Shown here piece after piece: positions 9,321-19,075 of a stretch of DNA of 64,000 nucleotides. Both the position numbers and the translations under genes were made by a program. The notes below the pieces were generated by a model. That model worked only from the letters and a program-made list of their open reading frames with translations, was not told where the DNA came from and made no database searches. Source of the DNA: Polynucleobacter sp. MWH-Svant-W18 (GTDB lineage Bacteria; Pseudomonadota; Gammaproteobacteria; Burkholderiales; Burkholderiaceae); the NCBI RefSeq assembly GCF_018687495.1, contig NZ_CP061293.1:62001-126000 (forward strand), given 5' to 3'. Positions within the stretch are counted from its first letter, which is position 1. Every line of letters begins with the position of its first letter.

Positions 9321-10986
9321 GAATGCAATCTTTTCTGAAAACCGTTATCGCATTGCTCGTGCTGTTATCGGCACAAGTTTTCGCTGCACCGGATTTCCTG
9401 CCCCCAGAAAAAGCATTCCGAGTCGAAGCTACTTGGTTAGAAAATTCCAATCAAATTGAACTGGAATTTATGCCTTCCAAAGGCTACTACATCTATCAAG
9501 AATCACTTCAATTCGAGGCGGGTACTGAGGCTGGAAAGCTATATAAAATAAGGCCTGCACTGCCAGTGGGGATTGAGAAGTTTGATGAAACTTTTCAGAA
9601 AAAACTACAAATCTACAAGCAGCCTTTCATAGTGTTGCTAGATGTTAAAACCATTACTGGCAAGCCTATTCATGTTGATGTGGCCCTACAAGGTTGCGCA
9701 GAAGCTGGTATCTGCTATCCGCCAATGACATTGAAATTTTTATTAGCGGCTCCTGGGGTTAAGGCAGCGCCGATACCAGAAGCATTGGATGGTTTGCAAA
9801 ACAACGCAGATCAGAAAGTGACCCAATTTAGTGTGTTTGATCTTTGGCGTGAGCGAGATGATGTCAATGCTATTGGCCGCTTTTTAGAAGGTACATCTAC
9901 CACTTATTTATTCTTAGCCTTTTTTATTTTGGGTCTCGCTTTAGCGTTTACCCCCTGTGTTCTACCAATGCTACCCATTCTATCGAGTGTGATTTTTGGA
10001 ACCCAAGATGGCAAAGCAATTTCCAAGAGACGCGCCAGTATCCTGGCACTCGCATATGTGCTTGGCATGGCTTTAGTCTATGCCTTGGCAGGAACCTTGA
10101 TGGCAGCTTTGGGCGGTAGTGTGCAAAGGGTGCTCCAAAGCCCACTAGCACTTGCCGCTTTTGCCATACTGCTTTTGATCCTCTCAGGTAGCTTATTTGG
10201 GCTCTATGAGCTACGTTTGCCCCACTCATGGCACCAGCATATCGATAGACTCGCGGGGCGCCAAAAGGGCGGTAGCGTGTTTGGGGCATTTGCCTTGGGT
10301 GGAATTTCCACTTTGGTGGCTAGCCCGTGCATTACGGCCCCACTTGCAGGTGTGTTGGCCTTTATTGCCCAGACTGGGTCAATCAGCCTGGGGGCAGGAT
10401 TGCTCTTTGTAATGGCGCTGGGCATGGGTCTGCCACTCCTATTGATTGCGATCGAGGCACGTATTTTGATTCCATCTACAGGCATGTGGATGGTTTGGTT
10501 ACAGCGTACCTTAGGCATCCTATTGGTGGCAACGGCAGCTTGGATTGCATCGCCATTAATTCTGAAAAATGAGCCGATTGGATCAGTCAAAACAATCAAT
10601 GGGCAGAGAATTCATCAAGTTGGAGAATTATCTTTTCTGGTGATTCATACGCCTGCAGAGTTAGACACACAACTCAGTAGGGCTAAAGCAGAGGGCAAGT
10701 TTGTCCTGCTGGATTTTTATGCAGACTGGTGCATTAGTTGCAAAGAAATGGAAGTCAATACTTTTGCAAACCCTCAAGTTGGGGCTGAACTAAAACAATT
10801 TGTTTTATTGCAAGCAGACGTCACTAGCAATAGTATCGATAACCAAGCGTTACTCAAACGTTTTAGACTATTTGGGCCGCCGGGTATTGTGATTTTTAAT
10901 CTCAACTCAGATGAGTTAAAAGATCAACGAGTGATTGGCTATATGCCACCGCAGCGTTTTATTGAACGCTTAAAACAGGTAGTAGC

Positions 10987-11002
<16 letters not shown>
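9317..11002 (+). CDS. dsbD: Thiol:disulfide interchange protein DsbD
   Basis: DsbD passes electrons from cytoplasmic thioredoxin across the inner membrane to periplasmic thiol partners such as DsbC. The 561-residue protein has a signal peptide (about 1-23) and the periplasmic alpha domain with Cys127 and Cys133. The membrane beta domain (about 190-415) carries the paired cysteine motifs FTPCVLPM and ASPCITAP. The C-terminal thioredoxin-like gamma domain has the active site Cys472-I-S-Cys475. All six redox cysteines are therefore present. A second in-frame ATG at 9323 is an alternative start. Confidence 0.95.
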
Positions 11003-12677
<1,675 letters not shown>

Positions 12678-12792
12678 GTCCAGAAGCTATTGTAAAATCA
12701 CGCAAAATCATGAAATATCTCATGGTGTTGGGTAAAAAGGTTGTAAATGCAGGGCCCAAACACTTTTAGGAATTTTTGCCAAGGTAAACATA

Positions 12793-13512
12793 ATGCGTCA
12801 AACCTCCCAAATCTCCAAATTCACTAGCTTGCGTGCTGGTTTTGCGGTTCTCTCTATTTTCGCTCTGATCGGTATTTCTGGTGCAGTAATTGCTGCTGAT
12901 GCTGATCCGATGGCACCTGCGGCCAAGGCTGAAGTTCCTGGCAAGCCAAAGGCTGATGCTGTTGCTGGTGAGGCGCTTTACTCTAATGGCGACGCAAGTC
13001 GCGGCGTGACTGCTTGTATTACTTGCCACGGCCCTAAAGGCCAGAGTGCAATTGGCACATGGCCAAAATTATCAGCACAACATGCTGCTTACACGGCTAA
13101 GCAATTGAGAAACTTTAAAGAGGGCTCTCGTGCTAATCCAATCATGATGGGAATGGCAGCTACTTTGACAGAGCAAGATATGGTGAATATTGCAGCCTTC
13201 TTGAGTAAGCAGCCCGTCTCCCAAGGCGTTGCTCAAAACAAAGAAACCATTCAGTTGGGCCAGAGCATTTATCGCGGTGGTATTGCAGCTAAAGGCGTAC
13301 CAGCTTGTGCAGGCTGTCATAGCCCTAATGGCGCTGGAATTCCGGCTCAATACCCACTCTTAGGCGGCCAATGGGCAGACTACTCTTACGCGCAGTTGGT
13401 GGCGTTCAGCAACGGCACTCGTAAGAATGGCCCAATGATGACAACCATCGCTACGAAATTGTCAGATCAAGAGATGAAGGCAGTGGCAGATTACATTGCT
13501 GGCTTGCATTAA
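12793..13512 (+). CDS. Dihaem cytochrome c4-type protein
   Basis: Periplasmic cytochromes c4 carry electrons from the bc1 complex to terminal oxidases. The 239-residue protein has an N-terminal hydrophobic signal region (about residues 14-35). Two cytochrome c domains follow, with haem sites Cys75-I-T-Cys78-His79 and Cys172-A-G-Cys175-His176. Likely axial methionines lie in NPIMMGMAA and NGPMMTT. The start follows AAGGTAAACATA. The 115-base gap to the divergent engB must hold both promoters. A strong terminator follows. The petABC genes in this window encode the likely electron donor complex. Confidence 0.9.
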   Translation: MRQTSQISKFTSLRAGFAVLSIFALIGISGAVIAADADPMAPAAKAEVPGKPKADAVAGEALYSNGDASRGVTACITCHGPKGQSAIGTWPKLSAQHAAYTAKQLRNFKEGSRANPIMMGMAATLTEQDMVNIAAFLSKQPVSQGVAQNKETIQLGQSIYRGGIAAKGVPACAGCHSPNGAGIPAQYPLLGGQWADYSYAQLVAFSNGTRKNGPMMTTIATKLSDQEMKAVADYIAGLH

Positions 13513-13531
13513 TCAGATAGCGACTTTAAAT

Positions 13532-13560
13532 AAAAACCCCGCTCAAGTAGCGGGGTTTTT
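13532..13560. terminator. Bidirectional terminator between cytochrome c4 gene and lysA
   Basis: AAAAACCCCGCT (13532-13543) is a perfect 12-bp match to AGCGGGGTTTTT (13549-13560) around a 5-base loop. It lies between two convergent genes and has a T-run on either strand, so it can stop transcription from both sides. Confidence 0.92.
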
Positions 13561-13582
13561 ATTTATCTGCAAGTTTTCTGAA

Positions 13583-14881
13583 TTACTCCGGCAAAACATT
13601 CTCACTTGCAAACAAGTCAGCTATTTTTTCACGAGCTCGAATGACGTAAACATTTTTTCCGTCAACCATAATCTCGGCGGGTTTAGGGCGCGTGTTGTAG
13701 TTAGATGCCATCACAAAGCCATATGCGCCTGCAGACAGAATTGCTAAAAGATCTCCCTCTTCGACAGCGAGTTTTCGATCTCTTCCCAACCAATCCCCTG
13801 ATTCACAGACTGGTCCGACTACGTCGTAAGTTAAGGCCTTGGCATCTTTGCTCCGAACCGGAACAATCCCATGATGGGCTTCATATAAGGCTGGACGCAT
13901 GAGTTCAGTCATTGCTGCATCAACGATGCAAAAATTCTTCTCGGCACCTGGTTTAAGGTATTCCACTTTGGTGAGAAGCACACCTGCATTGCCCACCAAG
14001 GATCTACCTGGCTCAAGCACAACATCAAGGTGCGCAAAACCTCGCTCTGCTACATGGTTCAAAAGAGTATTAGTGAATTCAGTAATATCAGGCGGTGTTT
14101 CATCACCATAGGAAATTCCAAGGCCCCCACCTAGGTCCAAGTGGTGAATCACGATGCCTTCCCTTTTAAGGTGCTCAACTAAATCTAACACTTTATCGAG
14201 TGCATCTAAGTACGGTGCAGTTGTTGTGATTTGAGAGCCAATATGACAATCAATACCAACAACATCAATTTGTGAAAGCTGGGATGCTTCGCGATAGGTT
14301 TTTAATACTTCGTGATACGCAATGCCAAACTTATTTCCTTTGAGGCCTGTAGAGATGTAAGGGTGCGTTTGTGCATCCACATCTGGATTGACGCGCAATG
14401 AAATTGGAGCGCGGCAGTGAAGCTTGACGGCGATCCGATTGATATTGTGAAGTTCTGCAATGGATTCCACATTGATACATTTGACACCAGCGTTTAGGGC
14501 TTGGGCAATTTCTTCAGAGGATTTTCCGACACCAGCAAACACTAGGCTTTTGGGGTCTGCACCGATAGCTAGTGCACGCGCTAATTCACCTCCGCTCACT
14601 AGGTCAAAACCTGCCCCTAGTTTTTTAAAGCAATCAATTACTGCTAGATTGCTATTCGCTTTCATTGCGTAATGAACTCGAGCGCGACGTTTGCCTTTGC
14701 TATCAATACAGGCTTTGTCATACGCTTGGTAGGCCTCAGTCAGTGCCTTTTTACTGTAAACATACAGTGGGGTGCCAAATTCGTTTGCGAGATCCGCGAG
14801 CGGAATTTCTTCAGCGAACCAATTGCCACCCTGCTCGCTAAAGCCTGATAGTTTTGGAAGAGGAGTTGCTTTGCTTGTCAT
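13583..14881 (-). CDS. lysA: Diaminopimelate decarboxylase
   Basis: LysA is a PLP enzyme of the alanine-racemase fold that converts meso-diaminopimelate to lysine. The 432-residue protein carries the PLP lysine Lys74 in HYAMKANSN, the glycine-rich phosphate-binding loop LDLGGGLGISYGDE and the EPGRSLVG motif. Near the C-terminus are CESGDWLGRDR and the GAYGFVMASNYN block. It overlaps the end of lptM by 4 bases, so the two form an operon. It converges on the cytochrome c4 gene. Confidence 0.96.
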   Translation of the reverse strand: MTSKATPLPKLSGFSEQGGNWFAEEIPLADLANEFGTPLYVYSKKALTEAYQAYDKACIDSKGKRRARVHYAMKANSNLAVIDCFKKLGAGFDLVSGGELARALAIGADPKSLVFAGVGKSSEEIAQALNAGVKCINVESIAELHNINRIAVKLHCRAPISLRVNPDVDAQTHPYISTGLKGNKFGIAYHEVLKTYREASQLSQIDVVGIDCHIGSQITTTAPYLDALDKVLDLVEHLKREGIVIHHLDLGGGLGISYGDETPPDITEFTNTLLNHVAERGFAHLDVVLEPGRSLVGNAGVLLTKVEYLKPGAEKNFCIVDAAMTELMRPALYEAHHGIVPVRSKDAKALTYDVVGPVCESGDWLGRDRKLAVEEGDLLAILSAGAYGFVMASNYNTRPKPAEIMVDGKNVYVIRAREKIADLFASENVLPE

Positions 14882-15072
14882 TGCTTTGCCGGTGATGGAT
14901 TGCTAGTACTAGCAGGAGTTTGAGGTGGATAGAGCTTACCTTGAGGTTCGGGCTCAGTAGGGGCTGGCGGCACAGGGGGCACATTGGGCATAAAGAGTGG
15001 TCCCCTAACCCCACATCCAGAAAGGGCTATTAGGAGGCTAATGCACAGGGCTCTATTGAGAATCGCTATCAT
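14878..15072 (-). CDS. lptM: LptM (YifL)-type small lipoprotein
   Basis: LptM is a short outer-membrane lipoprotein that, in E. coli, helps the LptD-LptE LPS translocon mature. Starting at 15072 the product is 64 residues. It has a signal peptide and the lipobox LSGC, with Cys20 as the lipidated residue, followed directly by GVRGPLFMP, the conserved LptM core. The rest is a proline-rich tail. A longer frame begins upstream but would bury the signal peptide. The lptM-lysA pair divergent from cyaY is conserved in many proteobacteria. Confidence 0.85.
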   Translation of the reverse strand: MIAILNRALCISLLIALSGCGVRGPLFMPNVPPVPPAPTEPEPQGKLYPPQTPASTSNPSPAKQ

Positions 15073-15119
15073 GAATGTCTCTAAAACGAATGATTGAATA
15101 TAGCATGCAGGACTCCAAT

Positions 15120-15497
15120 ATGAATCTAAATAATTTGAGTGTTGAAGCCATTGATGACAAGCAGTTTCACCAGTTAGGCAGCAATTTATTGCAGTCAATC
15201 GAACTTGCTCTAGAGACTGCTGATGACCAATTGGATCTTGATCTCGATATTGAGCGTCAAGGGGGTAATGTGATCAACATTCGTTTTCGGGATAAAAGTG
15301 TGATTGTGGTCAATACCCAGCCACCGCTTCATGAAATCTGGGTGGCCGCCAAATCAGGTGGATATCACTATCGTTGGGCGGGTACTATGGCTAAGCCTTT
15401 GTGGCTCGATACCAAAACCGGTAAAGAACTGTTAAGCGATTTGACTGAATTTGCCAGTGATCAGGCTGGTCAAGCCCTCAAAATTCAGCTGATCTAA
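15120..15497 (+). CDS. cyaY: Iron-sulfur assembly protein CyaY (frataxin)
   Basis: CyaY binds iron and regulates the IscS-IscU cluster assembly system. The start at 15120 gives 125 residues and has AGGA 7 bases upstream; further in-frame ATGs lie at 15075, 15090 and 15105. The frataxin fold is recognisable from the acidic first helix ([20 protein letters not shown]), the strands [20 protein letters not shown] and the SGGYHYRW motif. The gene is divergent from lptM and overlaps the end of aroB by 4 bases. Confidence 0.9.
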   Translation: MNLNNLSVEAIDDKQFHQLGSNLLQSIELALETADDQLDLDLDIERQGGNVINIRFRDKSVIVVNTQPPLHEIWVAAKSGGYHYRWAGTMAKPLWLDTKTGKELLSDLTEFASDQAGQALKIQLI

Positions 15498-16579
15498 GCC
15501 GCTCCAGTAGCGGCGAGGGTTTCTAGAACTACTGTATCGGGTACGCTTTTGATTTGGGCTTTGCCAATCTTTTCTAGAAGTACATAACGAATTTGTCCGC
15601 CCTCAGTTTTTTTATCAACTTGCATTAGCTCCATATAGCGAGCAGCGCCAAATTGAGGTGGAACAATAGGCAAGTTCATGGACTGAATAATCTTGGTGAG
15701 CCGATCGAGTTCAGCCTTGCTGATCTGATTTAGTCGGTGCGATAAATCAGCTCCCATCACCATGCCGCAGCCAACTGCCTCACCATGGAGCCAAGTGCCA
15801 TAACCCATACCAGCTTCAATTGCATGTCCAAAGGTGTGGCCAAAATTCAGGGTGGCACGAATGCCGCCCTCTCTCTCATCAGCAGATACAACTGCAGATT
15901 TAATTTCACAAGATCGCAGTACGGCGTGCCCTAAAGCAGTTGTGTCACATGCTAATAAGGCCGCTGCATTGGCTTCAATCCAATCTAAAAATGAGGCATC
16001 AGCAATCGCACCATGTTTTACAACTTCAGCAAGGCCGGCGGATAGCTCTCTAGGCGGCAAAGTTTTGAGCGTGTTTAAATCGGCAATGACGGCCACAGGC
16101 TGATGAAAAGCGCCAATCATGTTTTTACCTAAAGGATGATTGATGCCAGTTTTTCCTCCAACCGAAGAATCTACTTGAGAAAGCAGGGTGGTTGGAACTT
16201 GAATGAAGCGAATGCCGCGCATGAAGCTAGCAGCCGCAAACCCTGTCATATCGCCGATAACACCGCCACCTAAAGCAATTAACAGGGTTTGGCGATCTGC
16301 TCCAAATTTTAGGAGGTCATCAAAAATGAGCTGAAGATTTTTCCAGTCCTTATAAGACTCTCCATCAGGCAGGGTAATCGTTCTCACAGGCTTGCCAAAG
16401 GTTTCTAAAGTCTTGGTGAGGCGAGCTGCATAAAGAGGTGCAACCGTAGTATTGGTAACGATGTAGATTGAAGTTGCTTTTTCGCAGGCAACAAATAGAC
16501 TTGCTTGATCAATGAGATCAGTGCCAATATAAATTGGGTAGCTGCGGTTGCCAAGATCAACTTCTAGTGTTTTCATCAT
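15494..16579 (-). CDS. aroB: 3-dehydroquinate synthase
   Basis: AroB converts DAHP to 3-dehydroquinate, the second step of the shikimate pathway, using NAD and a divalent metal. The 361-residue protein carries the glycine-rich [17 protein letters not shown] block (about 99-115). It also has the [20 protein letters not shown] signature (about 128-147) and the metal-binding histidines in [11 protein letters not shown] and LHGEAV. It is downstream of aroK with a 13-base gap. Its stop codon overlaps the stop of convergent cyaY. Confidence 0.97.
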   Translation of the reverse strand: MMKTLEVDLGNRSYPIYIGTDLIDQASLFVACEKATSIYIVTNTTVAPLYAARLTKTLETFGKPVRTITLPDGESYKDWKNLQLIFDDLLKFGADRQTLLIALGGGVIGDMTGFAAASFMRGIRFIQVPTTLLSQVDSSVGGKTGINHPLGKNMIGAFHQPVAVIADLNTLKTLPPRELSAGLAEVVKHGAIADASFLDWIEANAAALLACDTTALGHAVLRSCEIKSAVVSADEREGGIRATLNFGHTFGHAIEAGMGYGTWLHGEAVGCGMVMGADLSHRLNQISKAELDRLTKIIQSMNLPIVPPQFGAARYMELMQVDKKTEGGQIRYVLLEKIGKAQIKSVPDTVVLETLAATGAA

Positions 16580-16592
16580 AGTGCCAATATAT

Positions 16593-17117
16593 TTAAGCGG
16601 AAAGTTCGAGTTGCATGATTAAGGTGTTGACTAATTGATTGACACTAGGTTTGCCAGTTTCAATCACATGATCGGCGATTTCACGATAAAGTGGGTCGCG
16701 TATCGCATATAAATTTTCAAGAATTTTTTTGGCATCACCATTGCGTAAAAGAGGGCGACCTTCCCCGCCTTTAGTGCGATGCCACAGTTCGGCCGGATTG
16801 GCATGCAAATAAATTACGATGCCACGCTCTTTAAGTGCTTGTCGATTTTCAGGAAGCAAAATAGCGCCACCGCCAGTAGCCAAAACAATGTCATGTTCAG
16901 CGGTAATCTCACGAATGGCTTGAGCCTCTCGTTTACGAAAACCCTCCTCACCTTCCATTTCAAAAATGACAGGAATTTTGACACCACAACGCTCTTCGAT
17001 CACATGATCGGCGTCTAAAAATCGGCGCCCGAGTTTCTTTGCCAACACTTTACCTACGGTCGACTTCCCGGCGCCCATCAGGCCGATCAGAAAAATATTG
17101 TTTTTCGAAGAATTCAC
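16593..17117 (-). CDS. aroK: Shikimate kinase
   Basis: AroK phosphorylates shikimate to shikimate-3-phosphate. The 174-residue protein has the P-loop GLMGAGKST (residues 12-20) and the [11 protein letters not shown] segment with the shikimate-binding aspartate. The motif TGGGA (about 80-84) and the lid segment GGEGRPLL (about 116-123) are also present. It lies 12 bases after the secretin gene and before aroB; pilQ-aroK-aroB order is widely conserved in proteobacteria. Confidence 0.96.
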   Translation of the reverse strand: MNSSKNNIFLIGLMGAGKSTVGKVLAKKLGRRFLDADHVIEERCGVKIPVIFEMEGEEGFRKREAQAIREITAEHDIVLATGGGAILLPENRQALKERGIVIYLHANPAELWHRTKGGEGRPLLRNGDAKKILENLYAIRDPLYREIADHVIETGKPSVNQLVNTLIMQLELSA

Positions 17118-17129
17118 CCTTTGATTTTA

Positions 17130-18227
17130 TTAGGGTTTATCGAGGACGGTAGGCGTTAAGAAGACCAGCAGCTCAGTTTTATCTTGTAATTTAGATTTAT
17201 GGCGAAATAAATGCCCTATTAGAGGAATATCACCCAGAAGTGGGATTTTTACTTCATCTTCCCGTTCGGTGGTCTGAAAAATTCCGCCGATTATGGCTGT
17301 CCCGCCATTTTCAACGGTGACCTCAGAACTCAGGCTTTTGGTATCAATCGCGTACCCTTGCTCTGTTTTCATGCCAATAGTGTCTTTATTGATGCCAACT
17401 AGCATAGAGATTTTTCCATCTGGATGAATTTTGGGCAGAACTTCAAGGCGCAAATTGGCTTTTCTAAATTGAAGTTTGCTGCCATTTTGGGAGGTAGTTT
17501 GATAGGGCAGTTCAGTACCTTGTTCAATCGTGGCCTTGACCTGATCGCCAGTCATGATGCGTGGGTTCGAGAGAATTTTTCCTTGCCCATCCGATTCAAG
17601 AGCTGAGAGCTCCATTTGCAGAAGTCGACTGCCATTTCGGGAAACTAGGGTGGCTGCGATGGTAGCTGGATGAAAGCCGTTTAAACCTGCTCCAGCGAGA
17701 TCCATATTGCCAACAACTTTTTGGTTGGGGGTATTTTGAGCGTTTGCTTGATAACCCAGTTTGACTCCAAGTTCACGGGCAAAGCGTTTGTCCGCCTCCA
17801 CAATACGTGCCTCAATCAAAATTTGCCGCGGGCTATTGATGTGGTCGCCACCAAAAGGCAGCGCCGCATCCTCGCGCCGGTGTTTTTGAAATGCTTGAAT
17901 TTCTGCATGTGGACCAATCCAATAGATATCTCCATTGCGGACTAATCGCAGACCTCTGCTAGCAAGAATGGAGTGCAAAGCGGTTTGCCATGGCGTATTT
18001 ATTAGGTCAATCGTAATGCGCCCCTTGATGGATTCACTTAATAAAAAATTGCTGCCCCCTAATTTGGCAAGCGCTTGCAACAGTTCCACAAGCTCAATAT
18101 TGTTAAATTGCAAGCTGACAGGATCTTCGGGAGAGAAATTTCCAGAAGTATTGGCGCCGACCGGATTTACTGAAAATGTAAGAAATAGGAGGAGCCACGT
18201 AACGAATCTTTTAAAAACTTTAGGCAT
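17130..18227 (-). CDS. Short PilQ/HofQ-type outer-membrane secretin
   Basis: Secretins form the outer-membrane ring through which type IV pili or DNA pass. The 365-residue protein has a signal peptide (about 1-25). An N0/STN-like domain covers about 36-112 (LQFNNIELVELLQALAKLGG). The secretin domain runs from about residue 134 to the end, with GTELPYQT, the NGGTAIIGGIFQTTE block and the C-terminal VPLLGDIPLIGHLF-like motif (here IPLLGDIPLIGHLFRHKS). It lacks the AMIN repeats and second N-domain of full PilQ proteins, which are about twice this length, and resembles HofQ/ComE. The partner gene immediately upstream looks PilP-like. Confidence 0.85.
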   Translation of the reverse strand: MPKVFKRFVTWLLLFLTFSVNPVGANTSGNFSPEDPVSLQFNNIELVELLQALAKLGGSNFLLSESIKGRITIDLINTPWQTALHSILASRGLRLVRNGDIYWIGPHAEIQAFQKHRREDAALPFGGDHINSPRQILIEARIVEADKRFARELGVKLGYQANAQNTPNQKVVGNMDLAGAGLNGFHPATIAATLVSRNGSRLLQMELSALESDGQGKILSNPRIMTGDQVKATIEQGTELPYQTTSQNGSKLQFRKANLRLEVLPKIHPDGKISMLVGINKDTIGMKTEQGYAIDTKSLSSEVTVENGGTAIIGGIFQTTEREDEVKIPLLGDIPLIGHLFRHKSKLQDKTELLVFLTPTVLDKP

Positions 18228-18231
18228 GCAG

Positions 18232-18936
18232 TTACGGTCCAGATAAGTTCGGATTAGTGGATTTGAGAACGAGTGTTTTTCCTAGGGGATGGGTTAGGGT
18301 GACAAACTCTTTTTCGATTTGCGTTAAACGCCAGTCCCCTAAAACAAGAGCGCCTTTTTGAAACGCCCCATTCTTTTTGCCGGTATGAAAAAACGCTTGG
18401 TGAGACCCCCGAATTTGAGCCGTGCCTAAAAAGCGCCAATTTTTGAGTTCAGACTCATGGGGGGTGGGCTGAGGCTTGGGATTTCCTTTGAAAAGAGGCT
18501 TATTTTCTTTTAAAAAGTGAATGCTTACTTCTAATAAATCTATTTCCTCATATAGATTATCCTCGATATTTTGTAATTCTGTACGCAATAGACCTAATTC
18601 CTTTTGGAGCGCAGAAATTTGATTTTGCGATTCCTGAATGAGAGACTCTGAGCGGGATTCGATGGACTCAAAGGCAATAAATAGAGCGAGAGAAAGGCCA
18701 ATCAAACAAAGGCCAATCCCGATAAACGGTCCCAATTTTTGAACTTGAGGTCCAGCAGTAAGAGCGCTCAAAGCATCGAGGGGCTGACGCACTTTGGATG
18801 GATTTTTAGGCTGTTGATGGGCGGTTTTGGGCGCGGGTGTTTTACGGATCCCATGAGGATCAGGAATTGCTGGATCATCCCCAAGCTCACTCAAAATTTC
18901 ATCAAAGGATTGCGGAGATATGTGGCGAGATGGCAT
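18232..18936 (-). CDS. PilP/PilO-like inner-membrane protein of a reduced pilus locus
   Basis: The 234-residue protein has a proline-rich cytoplasmic N-terminus (1-67), one membrane segment (about 69-90) and a predicted coiled coil (about 93-145). After a linker comes a beta-rich C-terminal domain (about 165-228). That domain contains FLGTAQ, KGALVLGDWRLTQIEKEFVTL and a terminal LVLKS, the pattern of PilP and GspC domains that contact the secretin. TM plus coiled coil is the plan of PilN or PilO. It starts 4 bases before the secretin gene and is divergent from mrcA, exactly where pilMNOP sit in relatives. The PilP-like call is by pattern, not by alignment. Confidence 0.6.
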   Translation of the reverse strand: MPSRHISPQSFDEILSELGDDPAIPDPHGIRKTPAPKTAHQQPKNPSKVRQPLDALSALTAGPQVQKLGPFIGIGLCLIGLSLALFIAFESIESRSESLIQESQNQISALQKELGLLRTELQNIEDNLYEEIDLLEVSIHFLKENKPLFKGNPKPQPTPHESELKNWRFLGTAQIRGSHQAFFHTGKKNGAFQKGALVLGDWRLTQIEKEFVTLTHPLGKTLVLKSTNPNLSGP

Positions 18937-19038
18937 GCCACCATTTTTCTGGACCTAGACTTGTAGGGCAATCAGAATACTTTGAATTGAGCGTCAGAAA
19001 GGCGGCAGAAATTGACTCTTACAGGGTTTTTGGAGGAT

Positions 19039-19067
19039 TTAGTTAAATTGCTTAAGCACCCTATAAT
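19039..19067 (+). promoter_or_regulatory. Sigma70-type promoter directly before mrcA
   Basis: A perfect TATAAT (19062-19067) lies 17 bases after a weak -35 element TTAGTT (19039-19044). Transcription would begin about 7 bases later, near 19074, while the mrcA ATG is at 19076. No Shine-Dalgarno sequence is visible before the ATG. Together these suggest a leaderless transcript; the alternative is a chance match. Confidence 0.5.
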
Positions 19068-19075
19068 TCGAACAT

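Noticed and set aside
9948-10599. Antisense frames of 113 and 131 codons within dsbD
   Set aside because: They lie opposite the conserved membrane domain of DsbD and have no protein-like features.
16520-16591. Twelve-base direct repeat AGTGCCAATATA at 16520 and 16580
   Set aside because: One copy is in aroB coding sequence, the other just upstream of it; two copies of this length can arise by chance and no structure links them.
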